DNA from: an uncultured Parolsenella sp. | GTDB lineage: Bacteria; Actinomycetota; Coriobacteriia; Coriobacteriales; Atopobiaceae | Reading direction: 5' to 3' | Assembly: GCA_934668375.1 (NCBI GenBank) | Contig: CAKUNF010000011.1 | Location: 1 to 56,325, forward strand | Length of the DNA stretch: 56,325 bases | In this document: positions 43,172-53,309 of the stretch, in pieces | How the letters are laid out: every line of letters starts with the position of its first letter | Numbering within the stretch: position 1 is the stretch's first letter | Notes under the pieces: generated by a model | Seen by the model: the letters and a program-made list of their open reading frames with translations, nothing else | Databases searched by the model: none | Told to the model about the DNA's origin: nothing | Translations under genes and position numbers: made by a program

Positions 43172-43237
43172 GTATAACGAATTATCGCGCTGTATACGAA
43201 AATCGTCAGTTATCGCAGGCGTATAACGTTATCGCGC
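43172..43237 (-). promoter_or_regulatory. GTATAACG...TTATCGCGC repeats upstream of the ATPase gene
   Basis: GTATAACG, AA, TTATCGCGC occurs at 43172-43190 and GTATAACG, TTATCGCGC at 43221-43237, with TTATCGCAGGC between them. The stretch from 43120 to 43237 is unusually AT-rich. It may hold the promoter and operator of the ATPase gene; no factor can be named. Confidence 0.45.
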
Positions 43238-43246
43238 GAGAAGTGT

Positions 43247-44287
<1,041 letters not shown>

Positions 44288-44292
44288 TCACC

Positions 44293-44318
44293 TATAGGCG
44301 CAGCTCACAGCCTATAAT
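44293..44318. promoter_or_regulatory. TATAGGC/GCCTATA dyad and TATAAT box between rfbB and glf
   Basis: TATAGGC (44293-44299) and GCCTATA (44310-44316) form a perfect inverted repeat; the right arm merges with TATAAT (44313-44318), a consensus -10 for glf. The left arm could serve the minus strand (TATAGG), so a shared, jointly controlled promoter is possible. No -35 box is clear. Confidence 0.45.
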
Positions 44319-44353
44319 TTCACCAGCATTATCCCCTACCAAGGAGCCCACAC

Positions 44354-45478
44354 ATGTCCCAGTACGACTACCTCGTCGTCGGAGCCGGCCTGTCCGGCGC
44401 CGTGTTCGCAAACGCCGCCAAGAAGGCCGGCAGGTCCGTCCTCGTCGTCGACCGCCGCGACCACATCGCCGGCAACGTCTACACCGAGGAGGTCGAGGGC
44501 ATCAACGTCCACAAGTACGGCGCCCACATCTTCCACACCTCGATGAGGGACGTCTGGGACTACGTCAACCGCTTCGCCGAGTTCAACAACTACGTGAACT
44601 CGCCCGTGGCCAACTTCCGCGGCAGCATGTACAACATGCCTTTCAACATGAACACGTTCGCCAAGATGTGGCCGGGCGTCGTCACGCCGGCAGACGCCCG
44701 CTCAAGAATCGCCGAGCAAGTGGCCGCCGAGAACATCGGCGAGCCGGCCAACCTCGAGGAGCAGGCGCTCTCCCTCGTGGGCCGCGACATATTCGAGACG
44801 CTCGTGAAGGGCTACACGGAGAAGCAGTGGGGCCGTGACTGCAGGGACCTTCCCGCGAGCATCATCAAGCGCCTGCCGTGCCGCTTCACCTATGACAACA
44901 ACTACTTCAACGACCGCTACCAGGGCATCCCCATGGGCGGCTACACCAGGATGGTGGCCAACATGCTCGAGGGCGTGGAGGTGCGCTGCGGCGTGGAGTA
45001 CAAGGACCTCGTGGCCGAGCGGCCCGACATCGCTGCCAGGACCATCTACTGCGGCCCCATCGACGCTTTCTACGACTTCAAGCTGGGTACGCTCGAGTAC
45101 CGCAGCCTGCGCTTCGAGAGTGAGGTGCTCGACGAGGCGGACCACCAGGGCGTGGCCGTGGTGAACTACACGGCCCGCGAGGTGCCCTACACCCGCGTCA
45201 TCGAGCACAAGCACTTCGAGTTCGGCGACCAGCCCAAGACCGTGATCACCCGCGAGTACCCGGCGGACTGGAAGCCGGGCGACGAGCCGTACTACCCCAT
45301 CAACGACGCCAGGAACGAGGCGCTCTACAAGCAGTATGAGCAGCTCGCGGCGCAGGAGGGCAGCGTCGTGTTCGCCGGACGCCTGGGCGGCTACAAGTAC
45401 TACGACATGGACAAGGCCATCGCCGCGGCGTTCGAGCTCGTGCGCCGCGAGCTTGGAGTGGAACCGACTGAGGCGTAG
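44354..45478 (+). CDS. glf: UDP-galactopyranose mutase
   Basis: 374 residues, normal for Glf, a flavoenzyme that interconverts UDP-galactopyranose and UDP-galactofuranose for cell-wall or surface galactan. The FAD fold starts DYLVVGAGLSGAVFANAAKKAG, with HKYGAHIFHT and KQWGRDCRDLPASIIKRLPCRFTYDNNYF in the active site and GRLGGYKYYDMDKAI at the end. AAGGAGCC precedes the ATG. It marks the GC-rich left border of the surface-polysaccharide region. Confidence 0.97.
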   Translation: MSQYDYLVVGAGLSGAVFANAAKKAGRSVLVVDRRDHIAGNVYTEEVEGINVHKYGAHIFHTSMRDVWDYVNRFAEFNNYVNSPVANFRGSMYNMPFNMNTFAKMWPGVVTPADARSRIAEQVAAENIGEPANLEEQALSLVGRDIFETLVKGYTEKQWGRDCRDLPASIIKRLPCRFTYDNNYFNDRYQGIPMGGYTRMVANMLEGVEVRCGVEYKDLVAERPDIAARTIYCGPIDAFYDFKLGTLEYRSLRFESEVLDEADHQGVAVVNYTAREVPYTRVIEHKHFEFGDQPKTVITREYPADWKPGDEPYYPINDARNEALYKQYEQLAAQEGSVVFAGRLGGYKYYDMDKAIAAAFELVRRELGVEPTEA

Positions 45479-45515
45479 AAGGAAGTACGCAAGACACCCT
45501 ATTGCTTTTGAGCTC

Positions 45516-45555
45516 AGCGGGTCCCTGCAAAGCTAAGCCCTAGCAGGGACCCGCT
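45516..45555 (+). terminator. 13-bp perfect hairpin terminator after glf
   Basis: AGCGGGTCCCTGC and GCAGGGACCCGCT form a perfect stem with a 14-bp loop followed by GTTCTAT. It lies 37 bp after the glf stop. Confidence 0.85.
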
Positions 45556-45608
45556 GTTCTATGCGCCATTATTAAGCTCGGGAGCTTCGCTATTATCTTA
45601 GACCCCCT

Positions 45609-46337
45609 TTAGCCAAGTCTTGTTAGATACTCATCACTCGAGAAATCAATCGGGGCAAGGTCCTCGTCACTCACTTCACCAGTGCTCGAAGATGGACAAG
45701 CCATAAAGTAGTATTTCTGCCCCTCAAACACGACCCATGCATAGGCATGCCAACTCGACCATTCAGAGGTGCCCATTGCATAGTCATAATAACAGTTATG
45801 GACCTCATCAAATCCACCGATATAATTGGCAACCTCACATATTGCCGCCGGTGATGTAGCAGAGCTTGCTCGTCCCGTGACATAGAAGGGAGTGTTCTGC
45901 TCTTTCGCAAGATACACGTATTTCCCATTCCTGGTCGTATGGTACTTAAACCCGAATTGAATCGCATTCAATTTTTCGAGAGAGTTCATTTCTGGGGTCG
46001 TGTAGGCCTCGAGCCTGCTCTCTATCCATTGATTCTCAAGTTCTTGTGGGGTCCTAATATTAATGGTGACTTCAGCCGCAACAGCAGATGGGTGAAGGCG
46101 ATCTCCCGTTGGCTCTTCAATGCTAATCACATGACAACCGCTAAGGCCTTGGAAGCTCAGGGAACCAACATAGCCACCTTTGACCTTTAGAAGACCGTTA
46201 TAGTAGGTTCCGTCTCCTTCCGCAACGATGTCGTCATACTTCACGCTATTTGGCCACGCTCTCTCACCGTCAGCACAGATATAGAACCCGTCCATCGGGT
46301 CTGGACATTCTGTTTTGATGTAAACAATATTTGTCAT
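45609..46337 (-). CDS. Uncharacterised AT-rich ORF, possibly cut from a larger surface protein
   Basis: 242 residues from ATG 46337, no signal peptide or membrane helix, rich in Tyr, Ser and aromatic residues (for example KYVYLAKEQNTPFYVTGRASS, WHAYAWVVFEGQKYYFMACPSSS). I do not recognise a family. Upstream, reading in the same frame, is a TAG at 46382-46380 and before it the S-layer-like relic, so this may be the downstream half of one gene split by a nonsense codon. No ribosome site is obvious before the ATG, which favours that view. GC content is clearly lower than in flanking genes on the left. Confidence 0.5.
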   Translation of the reverse strand: MTNIVYIKTECPDPMDGFYICADGERAWPNSVKYDDIVAEGDGTYYNGLLKVKGGYVGSLSFQGLSGCHVISIEEPTGDRLHPSAVAAEVTINIRTPQELENQWIESRLEAYTTPEMNSLEKLNAIQFGFKYHTTRNGKYVYLAKEQNTPFYVTGRASSATSPAAICEVANYIGGFDEVHNCYYDYAMGTSEWSSWHAYAWVVFEGQKYYFMACPSSSTGEVSDEDLAPIDFSSDEYLTRLG

Positions 46338-46379
46338 TGACGATATTAAGGGCCTGCCTTTCTGGCCAACCTCGTAGAG

Positions 46380-46583
46380 CTAATACGAATACTTGGCTTC
46401 TGGTTGAGCTGAAGGTTCAATCCGACCGCTAAACCTTCTAAGAAAAGCGGCCATATCCTGGCGATAGACATACGTCATGCCTCGGAACGTACCATCTCCG
46501 TACCCGTTGACAATGCCGAAATCATACAGCCACAGAATATCGCTGCAGTGAGGCGCGTTGTAATTAGAAGGAGAGTCTCGCAT
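46380..46583 (-). pseudogene. Relic of an S-layer-homology-type repeat protein
   Basis: The 67 residues from ATG 46583 contain HCSDILWLYDFGIVNGYGDG followed by RGMTYVYRQDMAAFLRRFSG, the pattern of SLH-like repeats common in surface proteins of Coriobacteriia. The frame starts right after an in-frame TAG (46589-46587) and ends at a TAG, beyond which the same frame continues into the ORF at 45609-46337. It looks like the remains of a larger secreted protein whose N-terminal part is gone. Confidence 0.6.
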
Positions 46584-46710
46584 CAACTAAGTTAAATCTA
46601 TCGTTTAACTCTGGCTTCGTTGCAACTGTCTGCTCGAGGCGACCCTCGGCACCGTCTCGACGAAAGCTATCAAACAAATCTGCGCCCATCATTACCCATC
46701 CAAATGAATG

Positions 46711-48027
46711 TCAGTTAGCCCGTGCCATAAGACCCGAGAACAGTCCCGGGTGCCTTCTTCCTTTTTCAGAGGCATAGGCAAATCGGATCGACTCTCCACG
46801 TAATGAAAGAAAGTCAATTTCCCCATCCTTGATCAGATTATCAGCAAGCACAATTCGCCGATCCGCCGCGACATATGGGGCCAAGTCGAAACAGGCAGCT
46901 TCTCCATCGACCCGATAGACGACGACTTCCGTTGTCTCATCGCACTCGGAAACAAAACGCCTAAAAGCAGCTTCAGAAGTCTCGTGATCGAGAAGAAGAA
47001 CCGTTGTTTTCTCAATCCCCAGAGCTCCACAAACACGCTGAAAGAACTGGTCAGGACGATTAAGAAGCTGGTTAATGTCATTCCAGTCGTACTCAGAGAA
47101 ATAAGACCTGTCAAGAACACCATTCTTCTCAAGGGTTTTGAACTCAGCATAAAAGTGGTTAAAAAAGCCCTCACGAAAGCGTCTCGCCAACCTCCACTGA
47201 TTCCAGCAATATGCCTTGAATTGCACACCAGCAAGCGCACTGGAAAAAGTTGAATAGCGATCTTGGCTAAGCCGTACGTATCTCCAAGCCTCTTCATATT
47301 CGTCGCAGATATACATCGATTTGTCGGCAGATTTTACCGATGAATTAGCATTATCAATTCGATAGTGGAGGTATCCCCTCTTATCCAATGCAATCCTATC
47401 AGCACCCATCAGCGCCCTCAGATTGAATGAAGTGTCCTGAAATGAAGCGCCAGGGGTCTCAAGAAATCTAACCCCCTCGCCCTTTAGATAGTCCAAACGA
47501 TACAGCCCGCTCCAGATACTTGCGGGGCACCAAAGTATCCTCGAATCATCTCTTGCAGAGAAGATGTCTCCGTATGGAGTAGCCTTATCCGAATCTAGGA
47601 ACTTACTGAAATCAAGGCTCTCTTCGAACCTATCATCCCTGGGCAAATCACCCGTTCGATGCTCGTAGTAATTGCTCTTTACGACCTCGGCTCCAGTCTC
47701 CTCCGCAAGAAAGAAGAGGTTCTCAAACATATGGCTATCCGCGAAGTCGTCAGGCTCAACGATTCCAACGTATTTCGACGAACAGGCGTCAAGGCCACGG
47801 TTCATCGAGGCACCATAGCCACTGTTCTGTTTGCTGATAATCTCAAATCGGTCATCGGCATTGGCATATTCCGAAAGTATCTCAGCAGACTCATCGGTAG
47901 ATCCGTCATCGATGCACAGGAACTTGATGCTCGACAGCGTCTGAGCCGCCAAGCTGTCAAGGCAGTGTCTCAGATACTTCTGCGTGTTATATACGGGCAC
48001 AAGAACGGTTACCGCATCATCAGTCAT
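46711..48027 (-). CDS. Glycosyltransferase family 2 protein
   Basis: 438 residues. GT-A domain at about 1-230: VTVLVPVYNTQKYLRHCLDSL, then FLCIDDGSTDESAEIL and the metal-binding EPDD. It transfers a sugar from a nucleotide donor to a growing polysaccharide; acceptor unknown. The C-terminal 200 residues match no known domain and contain DLAPYVAADRRIVLADNLIKDGEIDF, possibly a second small domain. ATG 48027 lies 7 bp beyond the stop of the large glycosyltransferase upstream, so the two are cotranscribed. Codon use is markedly AT-richer than in the first 45 kb. Confidence 0.9.
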   Translation of the reverse strand: MTDDAVTVLVPVYNTQKYLRHCLDSLAAQTLSSIKFLCIDDGSTDESAEILSEYANADDRFEIISKQNSGYGASMNRGLDACSSKYVGIVEPDDFADSHMFENLFFLAEETGAEVVKSNYYEHRTGDLPRDDRFEESLDFSKFLDSDKATPYGDIFSARDDSRILWCPASIWSGLYRLDYLKGEGVRFLETPGASFQDTSFNLRALMGADRIALDKRGYLHYRIDNANSSVKSADKSMYICDEYEEAWRYVRLSQDRYSTFSSALAGVQFKAYCWNQWRLARRFREGFFNHFYAEFKTLEKNGVLDRSYFSEYDWNDINQLLNRPDQFFQRVCGALGIEKTTVLLLDHETSEAAFRRFVSECDETTEVVVYRVDGEAACFDLAPYVAADRRIVLADNLIKDGEIDFLSLRGESIRFAYASEKGRRHPGLFSGLMARAN

Positions 48028-48034
48028 GGCAAAC

Positions 48035-51000
48035 CTACTCTCGTCCACGCAGCTTGCGGCCAATTGCCTTGGCAACCTCACGCCGCCTGGAACCAAACGG
48101 CATTATTGGGTCGACGATAAAACGAATCGGGTTGTGCTCGCCAAGGGCCGGGGCCGGCCTGTTGTCCTCATTTCGCTTCGGCTTAGTGGTGCATAGCCTT
48201 GCAATAAGCTCCTCGTAGAACGGAGTCTTTCGAGCATACTTCCAATAGTGCGAGGACCAATCACACCCGATGAAGTTCCAAGGCTTGTCACATCCAGCAT
48301 AGTGTCTAATCAACGGGTTCTGACGTGCGACCATGTACTCCTTATACGCACAGGCAGGAGCGAATGGGTACACGTTTGAGACACGATTGCCACAGTCGTG
48401 CATTACGTTCCAAGCCTGATCAAGGAACACGACCCGTCCCTCACAATGAGCGTTGAGAACATCCTGGTCGTCGAAGATGTAATCCCTCACACTCGCAAAC
48501 TCAAGCCATTCACGAGTTGTGAATGCCTCACGCATCGCCTTCACATTGAGTAGAAGCACGCCCGCCTGGAAGTAGCTATAGGGGTCATTCATCCCCAGCT
48601 TCGTCTTCGTATACTCGAGGCGCCAACCATCATTCATATTGAGATTTCCGAGGTAGTCAACGTCCCTTGTGGCTGCAAGCAGGTTGTCGCCCAGCTCCGT
48701 GTCGAAGAGCTCCGCTATATCTCCCTCGATGACCAAATCGGAGTCAAGGTAAAGGACCTTATCGTAACTAGGCATCACGGCCTGGATGATGAACCGATAG
48801 TACGTCTCGATTCCGATATGCGCGTTATTGGTCGCGAGGTCAAAGTCGCTGATAACCGACGACACATCGTGGAAGCGCAGCGATACGTTGTCACGCTCGC
48901 CAACAAGCGTCTCGCGCATGAGTTCCTGATGCTCATAGCTAATGTTGCTCGTAAGAACAATGATGTCGTAATACCTGTTTGGATTAGCATTGGCCAGCAT
49001 CGAGAAAATGGTGGTGGTCACCATTGGCACATAGCCATCATCAGCAGCAAAAACGACCGGAACAATCTGTCGGCCATTCGCTTCGGAACAAGGTTTATCA
49101 AGCTCAAGCTTCATCCTCTCCGGGCGCTCAAAGTGAACGCACTGGAGCTCTTTCACGCGAAGGCCCTCACAGGTCCTCTCCTTATGCAAGAGGTAGATAT
49201 TTAGCAGTCGCTCTGCAAGATGCCCCGGGGTGCGGATTGCTTCAACGCTGTATCGAGAAAAATCAGACTCCTCCACGAAACGCTCGAGAATCGAGAATAG
49301 CCACGAGCAATACTCGTTGAACAGGTTCTTCCGCATGATGAACATATTGCAGAACCTCGAGAAATGACCCGTCAGGAACTTCTCGGCGTCCTGAGAGTAG
49401 TCAGGGTGCATCTCCTCGAGAATCGCGATGACCTTATAGAGGTCTTCAACATGAAGAAGAGGAGCGGCCTTGTACTGGTCGAGAGGCGTCACATCCTCTC
49501 CTGGGAGCTCCTGGATATCCTGATTCTTGGTTGTGATGATGTCATAGCCATCAACCATCGACGAGATGTTCTCATCAATGAGGCCATAGCGCTTCCGCGA
49601 CTTCGCGTTGATGTAATTGTCGATAACCATCCCCCACTCATTTTCGGAGTGATGGGAGTCGGAGAAATCGAAATAACGACGGTAGTGACAGAAGCCATAG
49701 TATTCAGCGTCTATATTCTTCCACGCCCAATACTGAGTCGTCAGTTCACAGTACATAGGATTCTGATTCGAGATGTTCTCGCCCTCATCATCGTGGAATG
49801 CCCAGGGGAAACGATGACTCGCCGCCGCGCATCCAACCTGAACAGGCTGGAGAATCATACTGTCGAAAGTCTCAACGTCCTTATGAGTCGAAACAAAAAT
49901 ACGTATCGGTGAGGTGCTATAGTCCGCAAACGTAGCCTTATGACGGAGATTGGCTATGTGAGAGGACGCAGCTTCCTCATAGCGGCGGAAGTCCTCGTTT
50001 TCCACGTCCTGTCTAGCCTGCATCGCGTTCGCTTTCTCAAACCAATCAACATACGCCGCCCGCTTGCTATACCTATCTCCATGGTCTAGAGCACGATATG
50101 CCTCGTCACGGGCAAACCTCATGAGCTGAGTAGAGGCATTATCATCTCCCACAAGAGAGGCGAAGCACTGGAAGGCCGCGTCCTTGTCCTCATCAACAAC
50201 GCGTTCGTACCACTCATTAGACGCCGTGAACACCAGGCGGTTATAGAATCCCTGCGCCGCCGACTCACAGACCGAATCACCCATATCGCCCGCGAAGGAC
50301 TTCGCCTCATTCGCGCAGTCGATCAGCTCGCGGGTCTCAGAGGCATAGACGTCTGAGCACATCGCCTTGTCACTCGTTACTCCACGTCCAATGTGGTAGA
50401 GATAGCCCTTGATATCATCCCTTGTTATCTCGCCAGAGGACAAGCACGCAAGGACGAAGAACTCATAGCCGTCCTCAGCCCTGCCCAAGCGGCCGTCATA
50501 CATGTGGGCAAACGCGCGCTTGGCAAGTGAAGCCGCAAAGACCCTATGATCGACATTCCAATCTTTCCGCGCGCCATCAGATTTGACATACGTAAGCTCA
50601 AGGAGCTCGTCACGCGTCAAGTCCTTTGAATCGGAATTGGCCCACATCTCAAAGGCATCCGACGCAGAGCGGTTCATATCATCGCCAACACAAGTAAGGC
50701 CAAAGTGAAGAATGACGTTCTCGTCTTCAGGGAGAACCTTGCTCAGCTCTTCAAGCGCTGTGTTCTCCAGCTCGTCGTCCGCATCGAGAAATACGATGAA
50801 ATCGCCAGTCGCAGAGGCAACGCCATCGCGACGCGCGAGGTGTGCCCCCTCGTTGTTTGCCTTATCAATCAGCCTAAAGCGAGAGTCGACATCAACGTAG
50901 CGCCTCACAATGCCAGTGCTGCTATCAGTACTTCCATCGACGACGACTATCGCTTCCCAATCCTTAAACGTCTGGGCCGCCACGCTATCGAGGCACTCGC

Positions 51001-51052
51001 CAAGAAACTCAGCATTGTTATATGAAGGAATCACTATTGAGAAGCGAGTCAT
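48035..51052 (-). CDS. Three-domain glycosyltransferase (GT2 - DUF4422 - GT8)
   Basis: 1005 residues joining three enzymes. Residues 1 to about 230 are a GT2 domain (MTRFSIVIPSYNNAEFLGECLDSVA, with FLDADDE). About 400-650 is a DUF4422 domain (HKDVETFDSMI, TTQYWAWKN, YYGFCHYRRYFDF). About 690-960 is GT8 with the DxD motif in KVLYLDSDLVIEGDI and YFQAGVLLLNV. Together they may add three residues of one repeat unit in order. ATG 51052 sits after GGGGGT; an earlier in-frame ATG (51139) is less likely. It is the first gene of the two-gene glycosyltransferase unit. Confidence 0.88.
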   Translation of the reverse strand: MTRFSIVIPSYNNAEFLGECLDSVAAQTFKDWEAIVVVDGSTDSSTGIVRRYVDVDSRFRLIDKANNEGAHLARRDGVASATGDFIVFLDADDELENTALEELSKVLPEDENVILHFGLTCVGDDMNRSASDAFEMWANSDSKDLTRDELLELTYVKSDGARKDWNVDHRVFAASLAKRAFAHMYDGRLGRAEDGYEFFVLACLSSGEITRDDIKGYLYHIGRGVTSDKAMCSDVYASETRELIDCANEAKSFAGDMGDSVCESAAQGFYNRLVFTASNEWYERVVDEDKDAAFQCFASLVGDDNASTQLMRFARDEAYRALDHGDRYSKRAAYVDWFEKANAMQARQDVENEDFRRYEEAASSHIANLRHKATFADYSTSPIRIFVSTHKDVETFDSMILQPVQVGCAAASHRFPWAFHDDEGENISNQNPMYCELTTQYWAWKNIDAEYYGFCHYRRYFDFSDSHHSENEWGMVIDNYINAKSRKRYGLIDENISSMVDGYDIITTKNQDIQELPGEDVTPLDQYKAAPLLHVEDLYKVIAILEEMHPDYSQDAEKFLTGHFSRFCNMFIMRKNLFNEYCSWLFSILERFVEESDFSRYSVEAIRTPGHLAERLLNIYLLHKERTCEGLRVKELQCVHFERPERMKLELDKPCSEANGRQIVPVVFAADDGYVPMVTTTIFSMLANANPNRYYDIIVLTSNISYEHQELMRETLVGERDNVSLRFHDVSSVISDFDLATNNAHIGIETYYRFIIQAVMPSYDKVLYLDSDLVIEGDIAELFDTELGDNLLAATRDVDYLGNLNMNDGWRLEYTKTKLGMNDPYSYFQAGVLLLNVKAMREAFTTREWLEFASVRDYIFDDQDVLNAHCEGRVVFLDQAWNVMHDCGNRVSNVYPFAPACAYKEYMVARQNPLIRHYAGCDKPWNFIGCDWSSHYWKYARKTPFYEELIARLCTTKPKRNEDNRPAPALGEHNPIRFIVDPIMPFGSRRREVAKAIGRKLRGRE

Positions 51053-51300
51053 CCCCATACCCCCGTAAATCGGAATCACTGACCTTCTAATTATCATACA
51101 TGGTGTTAATTGTTTGGCCTTCTTAAGCGCATTGTCCAAACTCTATTTGCGCAGAAGAGCCCAGACGGCAGCGCTTAACCAAATCTTGGGGAATCGCCTC
51201 AAGGTTCAAGGGCGTCTCTTGCTCTAAAGTTAAAGGCGTATTTGCCCAGAGCTGAAAAATACAGCTCCACATCGTTTTTTCATAGAGTGGGATTGGTGCC

Positions 51301-52419
51301 ATGGTTCAAAGTCAACGCACAAAACGCAGCGAATGGATTGACGTCCTCAACATACTCTCATGCATCGCCGTTGTTGCACTTCATGTTTCTCTCAATGTAT
51401 TTACGCCCGAAAGGTCGAGAAATTGGCTCTTTGCAGTAGCGATTCAAGCGACCTGCATCTTCGCCGTTCCTGTCTTCTTTATGTTAAGCGGAATGAACCT
51501 TATTAATTATCGAGACCGCTACACGACAAAAGTGTTCTTCCAAAAGCGATTCAAGAGGACGGGACTGGCGCTAATTGGGGCCAGCATTGTTTGCTACCTG
51601 CTGTTTGGCCTTTTCCCAGATTCGTTTTACAACTGCACCTCATATATTGGATCGTTCGGTATCATCGATTTTGTTAACAGGTTCCTCACGAATTCAATTA
51701 ACGATATCTACTGGTTCCTTTATTCAATACTGTATTTGTACCTTCTGACACCCCTTCTGTCGCTTGCACGTAAGAGCAAGAAACTAATGAAATACTTGCT
51801 CTTCCTTTGCATGTTTGCGGGGATAGTAATTCCTTTTCTTGAAGTAACACTAGGACTCGATGATTCCCTCTTCGCCTCGCTATTTGGTTGGCCATTGTTT
51901 AAGACAAACAGTCTTTTATATTTCTTACTTGGAGCCTATATCGGCAATTTCAAGCCTGATCACACCCATGACAAAGTCATTCCTTAGGGTTTTGCATTCA
52001 TTGCTTGTGCTACCGCGATGGGTTTTGCTGGCGCAGCATCAAATGGATATTTCACTGGAACCATGTTGGAAGCATATAACAACTATTGGATAGGTGTGTC
52101 TTCTCCGTTGTGCGTCATCGAGTCCGTTTCGCTTTTCATGTTCATTCGAAAAAACTCTGGTCCTCTTTCCTCGATACTTCCGGCAAAACCAGTGCGTTTT
52201 CTGTCTAAGTGTTCCTTGGGCATTTATTTATTTCATAATCTGTTTCTCCTTTGGCTTCCCGGTCCTCACACAAGTCATCTTGTAAAAGCGCTCAACCGGC
52301 ACCCGTTCATTAAAATCACGGTTGTTTACTTAATTACTCTCGCTGTTGTTGCACTCGGGAGGGAAGTCATCCGCTCCGCAAAGCAATTACAAAACAAAGA
52401 AGGCCACATAAGATACTGA
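51301..52419 (+). pseudogene. Membrane acyltransferase 3 family protein interrupted by one TAG
   Basis: Residues 1-228 (SEWIDVLNILSCIAVVALHVSL, the His-containing acyltransferase-3 motif, then several helices including MLSGMNLINYRDR) stop at TAG 51985-51987. The same frame continues without loss from GGT 51988 to 52419 with further helices (KCSLGIYLFHNLFLLWL). The whole would be 372 residues, full length for an OafA/WecH-type O-acetyltransferase that decorates surface polysaccharide. One nonsense codon thus splits an otherwise complete gene. It is the only plus-strand gene among minus-strand glycosyltransferases. Confidence 0.8.
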
Positions 52420-52752
52420 AAAGCGCTCTTCAAAAACCCGCAGTAGCCTAAAGCCCTCAACATCCGATGTGGTGGATTACAACCCGATAAACACATCGCC
52501 GAGGATGCTTATTACACCAAAGAGAAACTAGTTCTTGGTCATCTCTAGAAAGCTGTCACTGGTATAGTTATTAGGATTGAAAAGTCATTCTCGGACGAGC
52601 TCATGGCCAATTCACTGCTCCAGTGGCTCCAGTACGCTTGCCCCGCGGTAGTGATCACTGCGGTTAGAGCGAACAGCTGCGAAGATGGGCAAGGCGCCTA
52701 AGTAAGAATGCGAAATTCGCAAATAGATGCTCTGACGCATAGCGCATAAGGA
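52420..52752. other. Intergenic region with no recognisable gene
   Basis: The 333 bases between the broken acyltransferase and the IS-like element hold only short frames with no conserved start, and no strong hairpin or promoter was noticed. It may be decayed sequence. Confidence 0.5.
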
Positions 52753-52801
52753 GACTGCGGCAAAAAGTTGGACCGGGAAGCCCGGTCGGAGATGGAGCCG
52801 C

Positions 52802-53302
52802 ATGTACAGCGACGAGGAGAAGGCATTCTACCTGAACAGGATGCGGAACGAGGGGCTTACCCCGTTCGCGGAGCAGAGGATGTGGGACTCGCCCTCGCGC
52901 ACCGCGCTCTCCAGGTAGGAGGGCCAGGCCCTGGCGGGCGAGCTGGACGTCGCCCGCATCCCCGCCCCCATAGCTGCGCCCACGCCAAGCACTCCCGCTA
53001 CTCGGAGGAGACGAGGGCCGAGGCCCTTAGGCTGCTCTCCGCGGGCAAGCCCGCGCGGGAGATCGCCCGCATGCTCGGGCGTCCCGGACAGCGGGGCCGT
53101 CAGGCGCTGGCACGGGCCGCGGACCGGGGCGATAGAATGAGGCTGGAGGCGACCGACATGGGAGGGCGCAGGGGTGCGACCGCGCGCCGGGTCGAGGGGC
53201 TAGAGTTCCAGAACGCGATGCTCAGGGAGATGCTCAGCGACCCAAAAGCAGGAGACCCGGAGAGACTCTCGAACAGGCGGAAGGCCGAGTTGGGCGAGAG
53301 GT
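52802..53302 (+). pseudogene. IS3-type OrfA (helix-turn-helix) remnant
   Basis: Starts MYSDEEKAFYLNRMRNEGLT, meets a TAG at 52918, and, after a frame change, shows HSRYSEETRAEALRLLSAGK with an ARMLG helix-turn-helix segment, then VEGLEFQNAMLREMLSDPKA, a leucine-zipper-like OrfA end. Multiple lesions make it non-functional. Confidence 0.65.
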
Positions 53303-53309
53303 AGCGCAG

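Noticed and set aside
51985..51987. TAG recoding (amber read-through) in the acetyltransferase and SLH-like genes
   Set aside because: TAG terminates about three quarters of all genes here, and no suppressor tRNA or recoding signal is visible, so nonsense mutation is simpler.
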